DNA of 64,000 nt, taken from positions 186,001 to 250,000 of the forward strand of contig NZ_JADHDA010000001.1 of assembly GCF_015277735.1 (NCBI RefSeq), written 5' to 3'. The DNA comes from Psychrobacter sp. NG254. Its GTDB lineage: Bacteria; Pseudomonadota; Gammaproteobacteria; Pseudomonadales; Moraxellaceae. A program made the translations under genes and the position numbers. This document shows positions 49,431 to 58,457 of the stretch, piece after piece. Position 1 is the stretch's first letter. Every line of letters begins with the position of its first letter. The notes beneath the pieces are model-generated. The model was not told the origin of the DNA, ran no database searches, and saw only the letters and a list, made by a program, of their open reading frames with translations.

Positions 49431-49751
49431 TTAAACGGTAAAGGACTCACCACAACCACATTCGCCTTTCTGGTTAGGGTTACTGAACTTAAAGCCTTCG
49501 TTGAGACCTTCTTTTTCATAATCCATCAACAAACCATCTAAATATACCAAGCTTTTAGGATCGATAAAGATGCTAACGTCTCGGCTTTCATAACGTGTGT
49601 CGTTTTCGTCAGGTGTATCTACAAACTCTAAAACATAAGCTAGACCTGAGCAACCCGCTGTGCGGATACCGACTCGAATGCCTTCGCCTTTGCCGCGATT
49701 GTCCAAAAAGTCTCGAACATGCTGAGCGGCGCGTTCTGTCATTTCAATCAT
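49431..49751 (-). CDS. iscA: IscA, A-type Fe-S carrier
   Basis: Scaffold/carrier that passes clusters or iron from IscU to [4Fe-4S] targets. The three invariant cysteines are Cys34 (TAGCSGLAY), Cys98 and Cys100 (GECGCGESF), one residue offset from E. coli IscA. The start at the ATG at 49751 gives 106 residues and has GGAG five bases upstream; an ATG four codons earlier is less likely. About 190 bases separate it from hscB. A terminator-like hairpin lies upstream, between iscU and iscA. Confidence 0.96.
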   Translation of the reverse strand: MIEMTERAAQHVRDFLDNRGKGEGIRVGIRTAGCSGLAYVLEFVDTPDENDTRYESRDVSIFIDPKSLVYLDGLLMDYEKEGLNEGFKFSNPNQKGECGCGESFTV

Positions 49752-49860
49752 GCCAACTCCCATTGACTATTAATTATAAGTATCAATAAAAAAATCTGTA
49801 TAGACTGGCAACTGAAATTACGAGATTGCCAAGATAATATGCTAGCGGCTCTTAGAAAAT

Positions 49861-49898
49861 AAAAGGTGACAATTACATAAGTGTCATTGTCACCTTTT
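49861..49898 (-). terminator. Terminator-like hairpin between iscU and iscA (possible attenuator)
   Basis: A perfect 13-bp stem (AAAAGGTGACAAT/ATTGTCACCTTTT) with a 12-base loop. Read on the minus strand in the operon direction, the stem is followed by ATTTTC. It stands inside the isc operon, where partial termination would lower expression of iscA-hscBA-fdx relative to iscRSU. Confidence 0.75.
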
Positions 49899-49976
49899 TA
49901 GCATCAGTAGCTGTTTAACGTGTTGCTACTATAGCGCTGCTAAGACCACACAGTGCATAGGCTAGTAGGTTTAGCC

Positions 49977-50387
49977 TTAGATAACAGCTTCTTCAGTTGC
50001 TGCTGCTACGCCATGCTTACCTTTATAGTCGCTAATAGCGGCTTTAATAGCATCTTCTGCAAGTACAGAGCAATGCACTTTTACTGGTGGCAATGCCAAT
50101 TCTTCAGCAATGTGACTGTTCTTGATTTCGCCAGCTTGGTCTAGACTCTTGCCTTTTAGCCACTCAGTAACGAGTGAGCTTGAAGCAATTGCTGAACCAC
50201 AGCCATACGTTTTAAAACGTGCATCTTCGATGATACCGTTATCATCAACTTGGATCTGTAGACGCATCACATCGCCACATGCTGGGGCACCGACCATACC
50301 GGTACCGACATTTTTGGCATTCTTATCAAGATTGCCAACGTTGCGTGGGTTTTCGTAATGATCAATAACTTGGTCGCTATAGGCCAT
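49977..50387 (-). CDS. iscU: IscU, Fe-S cluster assembly scaffold
   Basis: Scaffold on which IscS sulfur and iron are assembled. Ligand residues are Cys37 (APACGD), Asp39, Cys63 (YGCGSA) and Cys106 with His105 (VHCSV), and the HscA-recognition motif LPPVK is at 99-103. The 136-residue length is typical, with a few extra C-terminal residues. AGGAG sits close to the ATG (GGAGAAAACCCC). It lies 143 bases after iscS, with a stem-loop just after the iscS stop. Confidence 0.98.
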   Translation of the reverse strand: MAYSDQVIDHYENPRNVGNLDKNAKNVGTGMVGAPACGDVMRLQIQVDDNGIIEDARFKTYGCGSAIASSSLVTEWLKGKSLDQAGEIKNSHIAEELALPPVKVHCSVLAEDAIKAAISDYKGKHGVAAATEEAVI

Positions 50388-50501
50388 GGGGTTTTCTCCT
50401 GGTTAGATGATGAGTAGTCCTTTATTAACTTTAAGTGTCTAACTACTCATCGATAATTGGGGTCAAACGTTAGTTTACATTGTCTGATTAATGTCTTGTT
50501 C

Positions 50502-50521
50502 GACAGGGTTTGTACCCTGTC
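50502..50521 (-). repeat. Stem-loop just after iscS
   Basis: Perfect 8-bp stem GACAGGGT/ACCCTGTC with a 4-base loop, within 10-30 bases of the iscS stop codon. No T-run follows, so it is more likely an mRNA-stability or processing element than a terminator. Confidence 0.6.
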
Positions 50522-50530
50522 TTCTTAATA

Positions 50531-51757
50531 TTAGTGCTCAGCCCATTCAACTGAATCTAAATCAACACCTTCTTGATACATATCCCAAAGTGGCGATAGG
50601 GCACGTAATTTATCAACTGCCTCATGCATCTGCTTGATAACGGTGTCGATATCTGCTTCAGTCGTATAACGACCAAAGCTAAAACGGATTGAGCTGTGTG
50701 CTAGCTCATCTGGACGGCCAATAGCACGTAATACATATGATGGTTCAAGCGTCGCTGACGTACAGGCTGAGCCTGATGAGACAGCTAAGTCTTTTAGTGA
50801 CATCATGAGTGATTCACCTTCAACGAAGTTAAAGCTTATGTTCACAATGTTAGGAACGCTATGCTCTAAGTCGCCGTTTAGGTAAATCTCTTCAATATCT
50901 TGTAGACCATCCCACAGCTTTTGACGTAGTTTTGCTGCATGGGCATTATCTTCTTTATAGCTGTCATTGGCTAGAGCAAATGCAGCACCAAGGCCGACGA
51001 TTTGATGCGTTGGCAAAGTTCCTGAACGCATGCCACGCTCATGACCACCGCCATGTTGCTCAGCTTTTAGACGAATACGTGGCTTGCGGCTAACAAACAA
51101 AGCACCGATACCTTTAGGACCGTAGGCTTTGTGACCTGAGAAGCTCATCAAGTCGATTTTCATCTCTGCAAGGTCGATCAATACTTTGCCTACTGATTGC
51201 GCGCCATCCACATGGAAGACCACACCAGCTTCGCGAGTGATTTCACCAATCGCAGTAACATCGGTAAGCGTACCAAGCTCATTGTTCACCATCATGAGTG
51301 ATACTAAGATAGTATCTTCACGTAGGGCTTCTTTAACTTGCTCTGGCAAAATAAGACCGGTGCTTGGTTGCGGCTCAAGATAAGTAATTTCAAAACCTTC
51401 TTGCTCAAGCTCACGGCAAGTATCTAATACTGCTTTGTGTTCAATCTTACTGGTGATGATGTGCTTACCGCGAGACTGATAAAAATGGGCGGCACCTTTA
51501 ATAGCAAGGTTATCAGATTCGGTTGCACCAGAGGTAAAGACGATTTCGCGTGGATCAGCATTGATCACTTCCGCCACTTGGGCACGAGCAGTTTCTACTG
51601 CTTCTTCTGCTTGCCAGCCGTAACCGTGTGAGCGCGAGGCTGGGTTGCCAAAGACGCCATCTACCGTCAGATACTCGCTCATTTTAGCAGCTACTGATTT
51701 AGCTACTGGAGTAGTGGCGGCATAATCTAAGTATATAAGGTTGTTATGTTGGCTCAT
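50531..51757 (-). CDS. iscS: Cysteine desulfurase IscS
   Basis: PLP enzyme that removes sulfur from cysteine and supplies Fe-S assembly, tRNA thiolation and other pathways. The PLP lysine is in [21 protein letters not shown]; the catalytic loop cysteine is in [21 protein letters not shown]. The 408-residue length and the N-terminal [11 protein letters not shown] are standard. Its ATG overlaps the iscR stop by four bases (ATGA), so translation is coupled to iscR. Confidence 0.98.
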   Translation of the reverse strand: MSQHNNLIYLDYAATTPVAKSVAAKMSEYLTVDGVFGNPASRSHGYGWQAEEAVETARAQVAEVINADPREIVFTSGATESDNLAIKGAAHFYQSRGKHIITSKIEHKAVLDTCRELEQEGFEITYLEPQPSTGLILPEQVKEALREDTILVSLMMVNNELGTLTDVTAIGEITREAGVVFHVDGAQSVGKVLIDLAEMKIDLMSFSGHKAYGPKGIGALFVSRKPRIRLKAEQHGGGHERGMRSGTLPTHQIVGLGAAFALANDSYKEDNAHAAKLRQKLWDGLQDIEEIYLNGDLEHSVPNIVNISFNFVEGESLMMSLKDLAVSSGSACTSATLEPSYVLRAIGRPDELAHSSIRFSFGRYTTEADIDTVIKQMHEAVDKLRALSPLWDMYQEGVDLDSVEWAEH

Positions 51758-52263
51758 GCTGGGTTTGCCTCGCTGTTCGATAGAGTAATAGTGTTAATGT
51801 CTTTTATGGAGAAATCTTTTGTAGAGTTGTGCTGACGTTCTGAAACTGACTGCACGTTTTCCATATCTAATAATTGCGCTAATGTGATATTTTTCAAGTA
51901 CTGTTCAATATGATTTGATAGTGCACACCATAGATCATGGGTTAGACACATGGTACCACCTTGGCAGTCACCGCGTCCTTCACACTGCATTGCATTGACG
52001 GATTCATCAACGGCAGATATGATGCTCATCACATCAATCTCATTCAATGGTTTGGCTAAATGATAACCGCCAGCTGCGCCGCGAATACTGGTGACAAGGC
52101 CACGCTTGCGAAGTTTTGAGAACAGCTGCTCAAGGTATGAGATGGAGATTGATTGCCGCTTGGCGATATCAGATAAAGATACTGCGCTTTCTTGTTGGCT
52201 AGTCTGTAACGCTAAGTCTAGCAATGCAGTAACGGCGTATCTGCCCCGAGTAGTCAAACGCAT
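51754..52263 (-). CDS. iscR: IscR, Fe-S-dependent Rrf2-family regulator
   Basis: Senses Fe-S status through a [2Fe-2S] cluster and represses isc in its holo form. The winged-helix N-terminus [18 protein letters not shown] is nearly invariant. The cluster ligands Cys94, Cys100, Cys106 and His109 (CEGRGDC...MCLTHD) correspond to E. coli Cys92, Cys98, Cys104 and His107, shifted by two. The 169-residue length includes a C-terminal tail of about 35 poorly conserved residues. GGAG lies before the ATG. The operator at its own promoter (52430-52459) implies classical negative autoregulation. Confidence 0.98.
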   Translation of the reverse strand: MRLTTRGRYAVTALLDLALQTSQQESAVSLSDIAKRQSISISYLEQLFSKLRKRGLVTSIRGAAGGYHLAKPLNEIDVMSIISAVDESVNAMQCEGRGDCQGGTMCLTHDLWCALSNHIEQYLKNITLAQLLDMENVQSVSERQHNSTKDFSIKDINTITLSNSEANPA

Positions 52264-52429
52264 GTGTTATCTCCAAACTTTTATGTCATTTTGTTTAACA
52301 ACGATTTATTCAACAGTAACTTTAACCAAAAATGCTATTAAAATACTAATAAGCGACATGCTGGTTAAGTCATGTTTTATCGCTAGTAAACAGCAGATGA
52401 TGAACTCGATGTGTGTAACGATTAAGTCA

Positions 52430-52459
52430 ATTATACTTAATCCCGAGTAATTTAGTCAA
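52430..52459 (-). promoter_or_regulatory. isc operon promoter with IscR type 1-like site
   Basis: On the minus strand, -35 TTGACT (52459-52454) and -10 TATAAT (52435-52430) are 18 bases apart. From the -35 into the spacer the sequence fits the type 1 IscR motif: YYGACT, then AAAT, then the right half ACTCGGG. Holo-IscR bound here would cover the promoter. Confidence 0.85.
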
Positions 52460-52678
52460 GATTAAAGTGTGGATGAATGGTTAATCCAGCTTATCGCGAT
52501 GATTGATAAAAACAATGGTATTTAGAGGCGGTCATAGAACCGTTTAGTGGTGGTGATTATAGAGATTGTGCTTAGAGCTTTTGAATGTGTTAAAAAGCAG
52601 AAGATTGTAAGTTTGTCTGCGTACTATGTTGAATAGACTAATTATTGAGTTGATTAAGTATTGAGGTGGTAAAGAAGC

Positions 52679-52720
52679 AAAAAGCGGCTGATATCCTGTA
52701 ATAGATATCAGCCGCTTTTT
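52679..52720. terminator. Terminator after the UbiJ-like gene (bidirectional shape)
   Basis: 15-bp stem (AAAGCGGCTGATATC/GATATCAGCCGCTTT) with an 8-base loop; A-run and T-run flank it. It lies 40 bases past the end of the minus-strand gene at 52760. Confidence 0.88.
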
Positions 52721-52759
52721 TATCAAGCTATTGTTTTAAACTACGATGTACCATTGAAA

Positions 52760-53404
52760 TCAATTCATCACCAGTGCGATGAGGGCACCAACCATAACGA
52801 CTAAAGCGGCTATGGTAACAATCATTAATGTTTTTTGCTTACTTTGTAGTTCCTTTACCGTGGTTTCAAGTTCACGATTTTTGATGGTCAAAGTGTTGAT
52901 TTGGGTTTGCTGCTCTTTGATGCGTACTTTATAGTGTTCTTTCTTTTCTGCCATTTCAGCATCAGTCGGCTTGGGCTTTGATTTGCCACCTTTTATCTTT
53001 TTGATGATACCTTGAATCAGACTGCCAAGACCCAGCTGCATAATGAACTGCTTAACCAATTGTACTTGAACCGTTTCACCGCGCATTTGTAGTTTTTCGG
53101 TCGTTTCGCTGTCATGAGTGGTGATGGCATTGATGACTTGAAGACTATAGGCATTGATGACCACGTCCGGCTCACTACGGCCAATAGGCAACTGTGCATC
53201 GAGCAATACGCCTTTGGTACTAAACGTCGCAAATACCTCTACATGAGGTAGATATAAGCGAAGTGCGACCACGGTGCCTTGCTTGGCAAGTGGATAAGCG
53301 GCCTTACGCAATTCAGGGTCCAAACGTAACAGTAGTGTCAGCGCTGACTCGATAAACACTAAAATGATATTAAGAAAAGAGTGAGACAACGTAGAACGCT
53401 TCAT
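52760..53404 (-). CDS. SCP2/UbiJ-like protein with coiled coil and C-terminal membrane anchor
   Basis: A 214-residue protein. Residues about 10-110 read like the SCP2-type lipid-binding domain of UbiJ-like proteins (IESALTLLLRLDPELRKAAYPLAKQGTVVALRL, then PDVVINAYSLQVINAI). A Lys/Gly-rich stretch, a long coiled coil (about 145-190) and a final transmembrane helix (TLMIVTIAALVVMVGALIALVMN) follow. UbiJ helps ubiquinone synthesis by binding lipid intermediates, but no ubiB or ubiE gene is nearby and the C-terminal anchor is atypical, so the role is uncertain. I start at the ATG at 53404 (MKRSTLSHS); a TTG at 53431 would add nine residues. Confidence 0.75.
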   Translation of the reverse strand: MKRSTLSHSFLNIILVFIESALTLLLRLDPELRKAAYPLAKQGTVVALRLYLPHVEVFATFSTKGVLLDAQLPIGRSEPDVVINAYSLQVINAITTHDSETTEKLQMRGETVQVQLVKQFIMQLGLGSLIQGIIKKIKGGKSKPKPTDAEMAEKKEHYKVRIKEQQTQINTLTIKNRELETTVKELQSKQKTLMIVTIAALVVMVGALIALVMN

Positions 53405-53739
53405 GTAAATAATCCGTTTTTTATTTAGCAAATTGAGTGTATCAAAGCCATGTGGGATGGCACTTATGCAAAATTTGCAGTGATATTTTGCTTATAGTAA
53501 CGTCTTTATAATAAAAAGTAACGCTAGTTTCTGTCAGCAGCTACATTATTACAGTACAATTTAGTCCTCAATAAAGACACTGCTATTTGTGACTCGCAAT
53601 ATAAAATATAGACAAATAAGCGTTTCAAAAGCCAAAATTTAATTACACTAAAACTGCTTAGATTGAACTGCGTCATTCAAACAATAATAATGTTGGCTAT
53701 TTGGGCTACAATCGTAGGCTATATGCGCCAGATTTGCGT

Positions 53740-53785
53740 TTCACGCCATAATGGTGAGCCTATTGTAAAATAGCTTGGGCGTGAA
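53740..53785. repeat. Nested hairpin upstream of hupB
   Basis: Outer arms TTCACGCC (53740-53747) and GGCGTGAA (53778-53785) enclose an imperfect inner stem (AGCCTATT/AATAGCT, one bulged base) around GTAA. Both arms pair in register, suggesting a folded RNA or a protein-binding site. Confidence 0.5.
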
Positions 53786-53874
53786 GATTGCAAGATTGTA
53801 CGGGCGTTGCAGATGTTTTGCGTAACATTAGGTGTCAAATACGTAGTACATGGCACAAAAATATGTAAAATCGC

Positions 53875-53903
53875 TTGCACTCCTTATGCTGCCTTGATAT
53901 AAA
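53875..53903 (+). promoter_or_regulatory. hupB promoter
   Basis: TTGCAC (53875-53880), a 17-base spacer, then TATAAA (53898-53903); close to sigma-70 consensus. It leaves a leader of about 115 bases. Confidence 0.75.
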
Positions 53904-53964
53904 GACGATAACAATGCGAGACCTGTTGATACGCCAGTGCAGTATTTTTTATTGCGTAAGTACC

Positions 53965-53996
53965 GCGTGAGCGTTACAATATTTGGCGTGAGCGTT
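53965..53996. repeat. 11-bp direct repeat in the hupB leader
   Basis: GCGTGAGCGTT occurs at 53965-53975 and 53986-53996, spaced 21 bases (two helical turns) apart, between the hupB promoter and start codon. Confidence 0.7.
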
Positions 53997-54026
53997 TATT
54001 ACCCCCTTAAACTTGAAGGAAATTTT

Positions 54027-54299
54027 ATGAATAAGTCAGAATTAATTGATAGCATCGCAGACAAAAGTGGTCTAAATAAGACTCAAGCTGGTGAAGCTCT
54101 GAATGCTGTTATGGAAAGTGTTGGCGAAGCGCTAGAAGCTGGCGATAGCATCTCATTAGTTGGCTTTGGTACTTTTAGCGTAAAAGATCGCAAAGCACGT
54201 ACTGGCCGTAACCCTAAGACTGGTGAAGAACTAAGCATCCCAGCAAGCAAAGTACCAAGCTTTAAAGCGGGTAAAAACCTAAAAGAGCGTTTGAACTAA
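54027..54299 (+). CDS. hupB: HU family DNA-binding protein
   Basis: Histone-like nucleoid protein. The 90-residue length and the sequence [28 protein letters not shown]...[45 protein letters not shown] are diagnostic. GAAGGA lies six bases before the ATG at 54027; the longer frame from 53937 has no HU resemblance. The usual lon gene upstream is absent, but ppiD follows, as in the common lon-hupB-ppiD order, which supports the HU-beta name. Confidence 0.96.
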   Translation: MNKSELIDSIADKSGLNKTQAGEALNAVMESVGEALEAGDSISLVGFGTFSVKDRKARTGRNPKTGEELSIPASKVPSFKAGKNLKERLN

Positions 54300-54659
54300 G
54301 CCTTTTTTAGTCGTAATATGATTTAAGGCTGCTTTGGCTGTTGTTTTAAGCCAAGCGCCAAGAGAGCACCTAACTATTAGGTGCTTTTTTTGTCGCTATA
54401 GTTTGTATCATATGATGTGAATATTTTGAGTCTGCATCAAAAATCACGTATCATAGGGCGCGCGATAGATGCGTTGTTTGGGCAAGGTTTTTTGATCGAG
54501 CCTTTTTATCAAGTCCTGTGTCGTCTTATATAACGCACACGTCTTTACTCTTACCATTGCCAGCTTAGACAGCACTGATATTAATGGGCCGTATTGAACA
54601 TGCCCAAACAGTATTACAATGGTTTTTCATCAATATAGGTTAATAAAGCAGAGATAACT
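54300..54659. other. Intergenic region between hupB and ppiD
   Basis: 360 bases containing the hupB terminator. The rest probably includes the ppiD promoter; TTGAAC at 54594 and TACAAT at 54615 are candidates, but the 15-base spacing is poor. No gene is apparent. Confidence 0.5.
54365..54392 (+). terminator. Rho-independent terminator after hupB
   Basis: Stem AGCACCTA/TAGGTGCT with a 5-base loop, followed by seven T. Confidence 0.93.
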
Positions 54660-56534
54660 ATGGATAAATTGCGCGATTTCTTAAAAAGCTGGCCAGGTCG
54701 CATTTTATTGATTTTATGCCTATCGCCACTTGCCTTATTGGGTGTCGAAAGTTATTTTGGTGGTGGCGTTGACCCCAACCAGATCGCTCAAGTAGGTGAT
54801 GCAAGCGTAGGACTGTCCGAGTATCAGACTGCCGTAAATAATCGTCGCACTGAAGTATTGGAGCAGGTTGAGGATGCCAGTCTACTGAACGAAGATGTAT
54901 TGCACGAGCAAGTATTGAAAGGGTTGGTTGATCGGACTTTGCTCGAGCAGCAAGCAGGTAAGCTTGGTATGACAGTCTCTGATGACACGATCAATCGTCT
55001 GCTGCGTCAAGAAGAGATATTCCAAGATGCAGAAGGCAATTTTTCTAATGATCAATTTGCCAACTTTTTGCGTCAGCGCGGCATGAGCAAAGACCAGTTG
55101 TTTGCAGAGTTTCGCAATCAGTTGAGTCTCGATCAGCTAAATGCCAGTATTGTTGGCACGGCTGTATATCCAATGCAAGCAGTCAGTCAGCTGATTGATC
55201 TACAACTTGAGTCGCGCAACGTGTGGATACACCGTTTCAATTGGCAGGATTATCAAAGCCAAGTTAAGCTGAGCAAAAGTGATATTCAAGGGTACTATGA
55301 TGCCAATAAAGACACACTCAAAAGTGCGGCAATGGTCGATCTGGCTTATATCCAACTCAGTCCGCAAACCATCAAAGTAGATGATATCACTGCTGAAGAT
55401 TTACAGCAGCAGTATGAGGCCTACAAGCAAAGCATAGCGGCCACCGATGAGCGCAAAGTTAGCCAAATTTTATTGACGGGTACTGATGCTAAAGCCAGAG
55501 CCGATAAGGTAAAAGCGCGTCTAAACAAAGGCGAGGCCTTTGCTGCACTGGCCAAAGCTGAGTCAGATGATCCATCAGGAGACACAGGTGGCGATATCGG
55601 ACGCTTCAACCCTTCAGTGTTTGGCAATGACGCAGATACGGTTCAAAAAGCGCTAGAAGGCTTGAGCGTTGGTGACGTTACTGCACCTATCAAAACCAGT
55701 TTTGGCTACCAGATATTTACCGTCACTGAAGACAATGGCAAAAAGACACCAAGTCTGGACAGCATGCGTGATGACTTAACGGCCAAAGCCAAAGAATATA
55801 AGCGTCAGGAAATCTATGCTGATAAAGTAACGTCGATTAATGATTTGGCAGCAGATGGTTTCAGTATCGAAGACATCGCTCAGCAAGAAGGTGTGACACT
55901 AAAACGTCTCAAAGATTATCGCAAAGAAAATAACAAGTCAGTACTGTCGCAACCAGCCGTGGTCAAACAAGCCTTTGATGAATTTACGATTCAAGATCAG
56001 GCAGTGACGTCAGGTATAGAAGTGGGTAATGGCAATGTATGGGTACAACCGACCAACTATCGTCCTACCAAGACACTGACGTTGGCAAATGCAACGCCAA
56101 GAATCACTCAAATATTGCGTCAACAAAAAGCATCTGCGCTGGCATTAAAAGAAGCCAAAGCAATTGCTGCTGGTATCAAAACGCCAGCTGATATTGCTAA
56201 GCAATCTGTCAGCTTTCAAGCATTGGGTGAGATTAATCGTCAAACCACCAGATTGACAAACAAAGAGCGTGGGTTGGCATTTAGCCAACAAGCGGCTACC
56301 AATGGCGTGTCAGCTATCGCTAGTGAAACCGAGATGGGCGTAACCCTACTGGTAGGTGATCGCATCAAAACGGAGCAACAGTCGCCACTCTCTGATATGC
56401 AACGTGCACAAACAGCGAGCATCATTCGTGATAACTTAGGTCAAGATCAGCTACAAGACTACTTAGACTATCTGCGTTTGGTGTATCCGGTTGAGATTAA
56501 TGAATCTAACATGGCAAACGCACAAGGACGCTAA
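54660..56534 (+). CDS. ppiD: PpiD, membrane-anchored periplasmic peptidyl-prolyl isomerase-like chaperone
   Basis: Inner-membrane-anchored chaperone at the SecYEG exit that assists folding of outer-membrane and periplasmic proteins. The 624-residue length matches E. coli PpiD (623). A signal anchor lies at about residues 13-32 (WPGRILLILCLSPLALLGVESYF), a SurA-N-like region follows (ALVDRTLLEQQAGKLGMTVSDDTI), and a parvulin domain sits at about 258-360 (ERKVSQILLTG, GDIGRFNPSVFGNDADTVQKALEGLSVGDVTAPIKTSFGYQIFTV). It follows hupB, as in other gammaproteobacteria. AGAGATAACT precedes the ATG. Confidence 0.95.
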   Translation: MDKLRDFLKSWPGRILLILCLSPLALLGVESYFGGGVDPNQIAQVGDASVGLSEYQTAVNNRRTEVLEQVEDASLLNEDVLHEQVLKGLVDRTLLEQQAGKLGMTVSDDTINRLLRQEEIFQDAEGNFSNDQFANFLRQRGMSKDQLFAEFRNQLSLDQLNASIVGTAVYPMQAVSQLIDLQLESRNVWIHRFNWQDYQSQVKLSKSDIQGYYDANKDTLKSAAMVDLAYIQLSPQTIKVDDITAEDLQQQYEAYKQSIAATDERKVSQILLTGTDAKARADKVKARLNKGEAFAALAKAESDDPSGDTGGDIGRFNPSVFGNDADTVQKALEGLSVGDVTAPIKTSFGYQIFTVTEDNGKKTPSLDSMRDDLTAKAKEYKRQEIYADKVTSINDLAADGFSIEDIAQQEGVTLKRLKDYRKENNKSVLSQPAVVKQAFDEFTIQDQAVTSGIEVGNGNVWVQPTNYRPTKTLTLANATPRITQILRQQKASALALKEAKAIAAGIKTPADIAKQSVSFQALGEINRQTTRLTNKERGLAFSQQAATNGVSAIASETEMGVTLLVGDRIKTEQQSPLSDMQRAQTASIIRDNLGQDQLQDYLDYLRLVYPVEINESNMANAQGR

Positions 56535-56570
56535 GTACTTATCATTTAAGCAGCCCTAAACGTTGAACAT

Positions 56571-56608
56571 AAAAAAGCCACTGTCGCAATTGAGACAGTG
56601 GCTTTTTT
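56571..56608. terminator. Bidirectional terminator between ppiD and purH
   Basis: 15-bp stem (AAAAAAGCCACTGTC/GACAGTGGCTTTTTT) with an 8-base loop between the converging genes. Confidence 0.93.
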
Positions 56609-56724
56609 AATGGGTGCTGCTTTTATCATAGACCGTTGTAAAAAATTATCACAAAGGCTAAACATGAATGACAGTCAAATATAGCGACTACCATTCATAT
56701 CAATCTGCTAAGTCACATAACCAT

Positions 56725-58305
56725 CTAATGACGGAAGTGGCGCATACCCGTGAATACCATCGCAATACCATGCTCATTAGCGGCTGCAATCGTCTCGTCA
56801 TCACGCATAGAGCCGCCTGGCTGAATGATCGCAGAGATACCTACTTCGGCTGCGTTATCGATGCCATCACGGAAAGGGAAGAAGGCATCTGATGCCATTA
56901 CCGCACCTTCAGTGGCAAGTCCTGCATGTTCAGCTTTGATAGCCGCAATACGTGCTGAATTGACACGGCTCATTTGACCTGCGCCAACCCCAATAGTGCG
57001 CTGACCTTTGGCATAAACGATGGCGTTTGATTTGACGTATTTTGCCACGTTCCAGCTAAACAATAGATCGGCGATTTGCGCCTCAGTAGGTTGTACGTCA
57101 GTCACGACGGTAAGATCGGCTGCGGTCATCAGACCAAGATCTTGCTCTTGCACAAGCAGGCCACCGTTGACACGTTTATAGTCAAGTTGGATATCACGTT
57201 GATCTGGCGCTGGCAATTCACCGCACACCAACACGCGTACGTTTTTCTTAGATGCCGTTGCCTCAAGTACACCGTCTTCGATACTAGGAGCGATGATCAC
57301 CTCGACAAACTGATTGTCGATAATGGCTTTTGCAGCGTCTAGTGTCAATGGACGGTTGAATGCAATGATACCGCCAAAAGAAGATTCAGGATCTGTGCTA
57401 AACGCCGTACGATAAGCCGCGACTTGGTCGTTATCCACTGCCACACCGCAAGGGTTGGCATGTTTGACGATGACGCAAGCGGGCGTACTAAAGGCTTTTA
57501 CGCACTCAAGAGCGGCGTCGGTATCAGCGATATTATTATAAGATAAGGCCTTACCTTGTAATTGCTTGGCTGTAGCAATAGAAGCTTGCTGGCTCTTTGA
57601 TGACTGGTTTTCAGTATAAAAAGCGGCGTTTTGGTGTGGGTTTTCGCCATAGCGTAGGTCTTGTGCTTTCACCATTTGCACGTTGAATGTGCGAGGGAAG
57701 TTCTCAGGCGTTTGTGTCTCATTGACACGGCTGCCCAAGAAATTTGCAATCATGCCGTCATACTGTGCGGTATGTTCAAAGGCTTTAACGGCTAAGTCAT
57801 AGCGTAGAGTAGTCGTCAATTCAGTGCCACCATTTAAGGCTTCAAGGACGCGATTATAATCTGCTGGATCGGTCACGATACCTACGTGAGCGTGGTTCTT
57901 TGCGGCTGAGCGTACCATGGTTGGGCCACCAATATCGATATTTTCGATGGCATCGTTCATGGTGACATCAGCGCGTGCAATGGTCTCAGCAAACGGATAT
58001 AAATTCACGACAACTAAGTCAATGCGCTCAATGGCATGCTCGCTCATCACAGCATCATCAGTACCGCGGCGACCCAAAATGCCACCATGGATTTTAGGAT
58101 GCAGTGTTTTGACACGGCCATCCATCATTTCAGGAAAGCCTGTATAGTCTGATACTTCTGTCACAGCGACGTTGTTTTTTGTGAGCAATCGATAAGTACC
58201 GCCAGTAGAGAGCAAGCCGAAACCTGCTTTAATAAGGCCTTGAGCAAATTCAATGATATCGGATTTATCAGAGACTGATAATAGGGCAAGTGGGGTTGTA
58301 CTCAT
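56725..58305 (-). CDS. purH: Bifunctional AICAR transformylase/IMP cyclohydrolase
   Basis: Last two steps of IMP synthesis. The N-terminal IMP cyclohydrolase (MGS-like) domain starts [18 protein letters not shown] and contains [10 protein letters not shown] and [18 protein letters not shown]. The C-terminal AICARFT domain has [13 protein letters not shown], the catalytic KHANPCGVA segment and [10 protein letters not shown] start at the ATG at 58305, which has GGAAG seven bases upstream and gives 526 residues; the frame is open 19 codons further without family support. Its start lies only about 15 bases after an intrinsic-terminator-like hairpin that follows fis. fis-purH adjacency is also found in Pseudomonas; purD is not next to it here. 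Confidence 0.96.
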   Translation of the reverse strand: MSTTPLALLSVSDKSDIIEFAQGLIKAGFGLLSTGGTYRLLTKNNVAVTEVSDYTGFPEMMDGRVKTLHPKIHGGILGRRGTDDAVMSEHAIERIDLVVVNLYPFAETIARADVTMNDAIENIDIGGPTMVRSAAKNHAHVGIVTDPADYNRVLEALNGGTELTTTLRYDLAVKAFEHTAQYDGMIANFLGSRVNETQTPENFPRTFNVQMVKAQDLRYGENPHQNAAFYTENQSSKSQQASIATAKQLQGKALSYNNIADTDAALECVKAFSTPACVIVKHANPCGVAVDNDQVAAYRTAFSTDPESSFGGIIAFNRPLTLDAAKAIIDNQFVEVIIAPSIEDGVLEATASKKNVRVLVCGELPAPDQRDIQLDYKRVNGGLLVQEQDLGLMTAADLTVVTDVQPTEAQIADLLFSWNVAKYVKSNAIVYAKGQRTIGVGAGQMSRVNSARIAAIKAEHAGLATEGAVMASDAFFPFRDGIDNAAEVGISAIIQPGGSMRDDETIAAANEHGIAMVFTGMRHFRH

Positions 58306-58319
58306 AAAAAATCTTCCAT

Positions 58320-58346
58320 AAAAAAAGCCTGACGTAAACGTCTGGC
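58320..58346 (-). terminator. Terminator-like hairpin between fis and purH
   Basis: On the minus strand: GCCAGACG, 4-base loop, CGTCAGGC (one A-A mismatch), then seven T. It ends about 14 bases before the purH ATG, so it either terminates fis transcription or attenuates entry into purH. Confidence 0.8.
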
Positions 58347-58457
58347 AAGGTGATGATGACAATAACGGTAGACTGCATCACGACAAATGACGCCGTGAAC
58401 AGCGAATGGCCAAGCATGATGATTGGCAGTGATAATGGCTGAGCTCATATAGCAGGG

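Larger units (their letters stand above)
52264..52759. other. Intergenic region upstream of iscR
   Basis: 496 bases without a gene. It holds the isc promoter and IscR-type site at 52430-52459 and, at the right, the terminator of the neighbouring gene at 52679-52720. About 170 bases separate the promoter from iscR, so the isc leader is long. Confidence 0.6.
53405..54026. other. Long intergenic region upstream of hupB
   Basis: 622 bases, the longest gene-free stretch in the window. It carries a nested hairpin at 53740-53785, the hupB promoter at 53875-53903, and an 11-bp direct repeat at 53965-53996. The left part must hold the promoter of the minus-strand UbiJ-like gene. No ORF of quality was seen; a small RNA around 53700-53790 is possible. 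Confidence 0.6.

Noticed and set aside
52091..52450. 119-codon plus-strand frame antisense to iscR
   Set aside because: It covers the iscR coding region and its promoter in reverse; it is better explained as a shadow of those.
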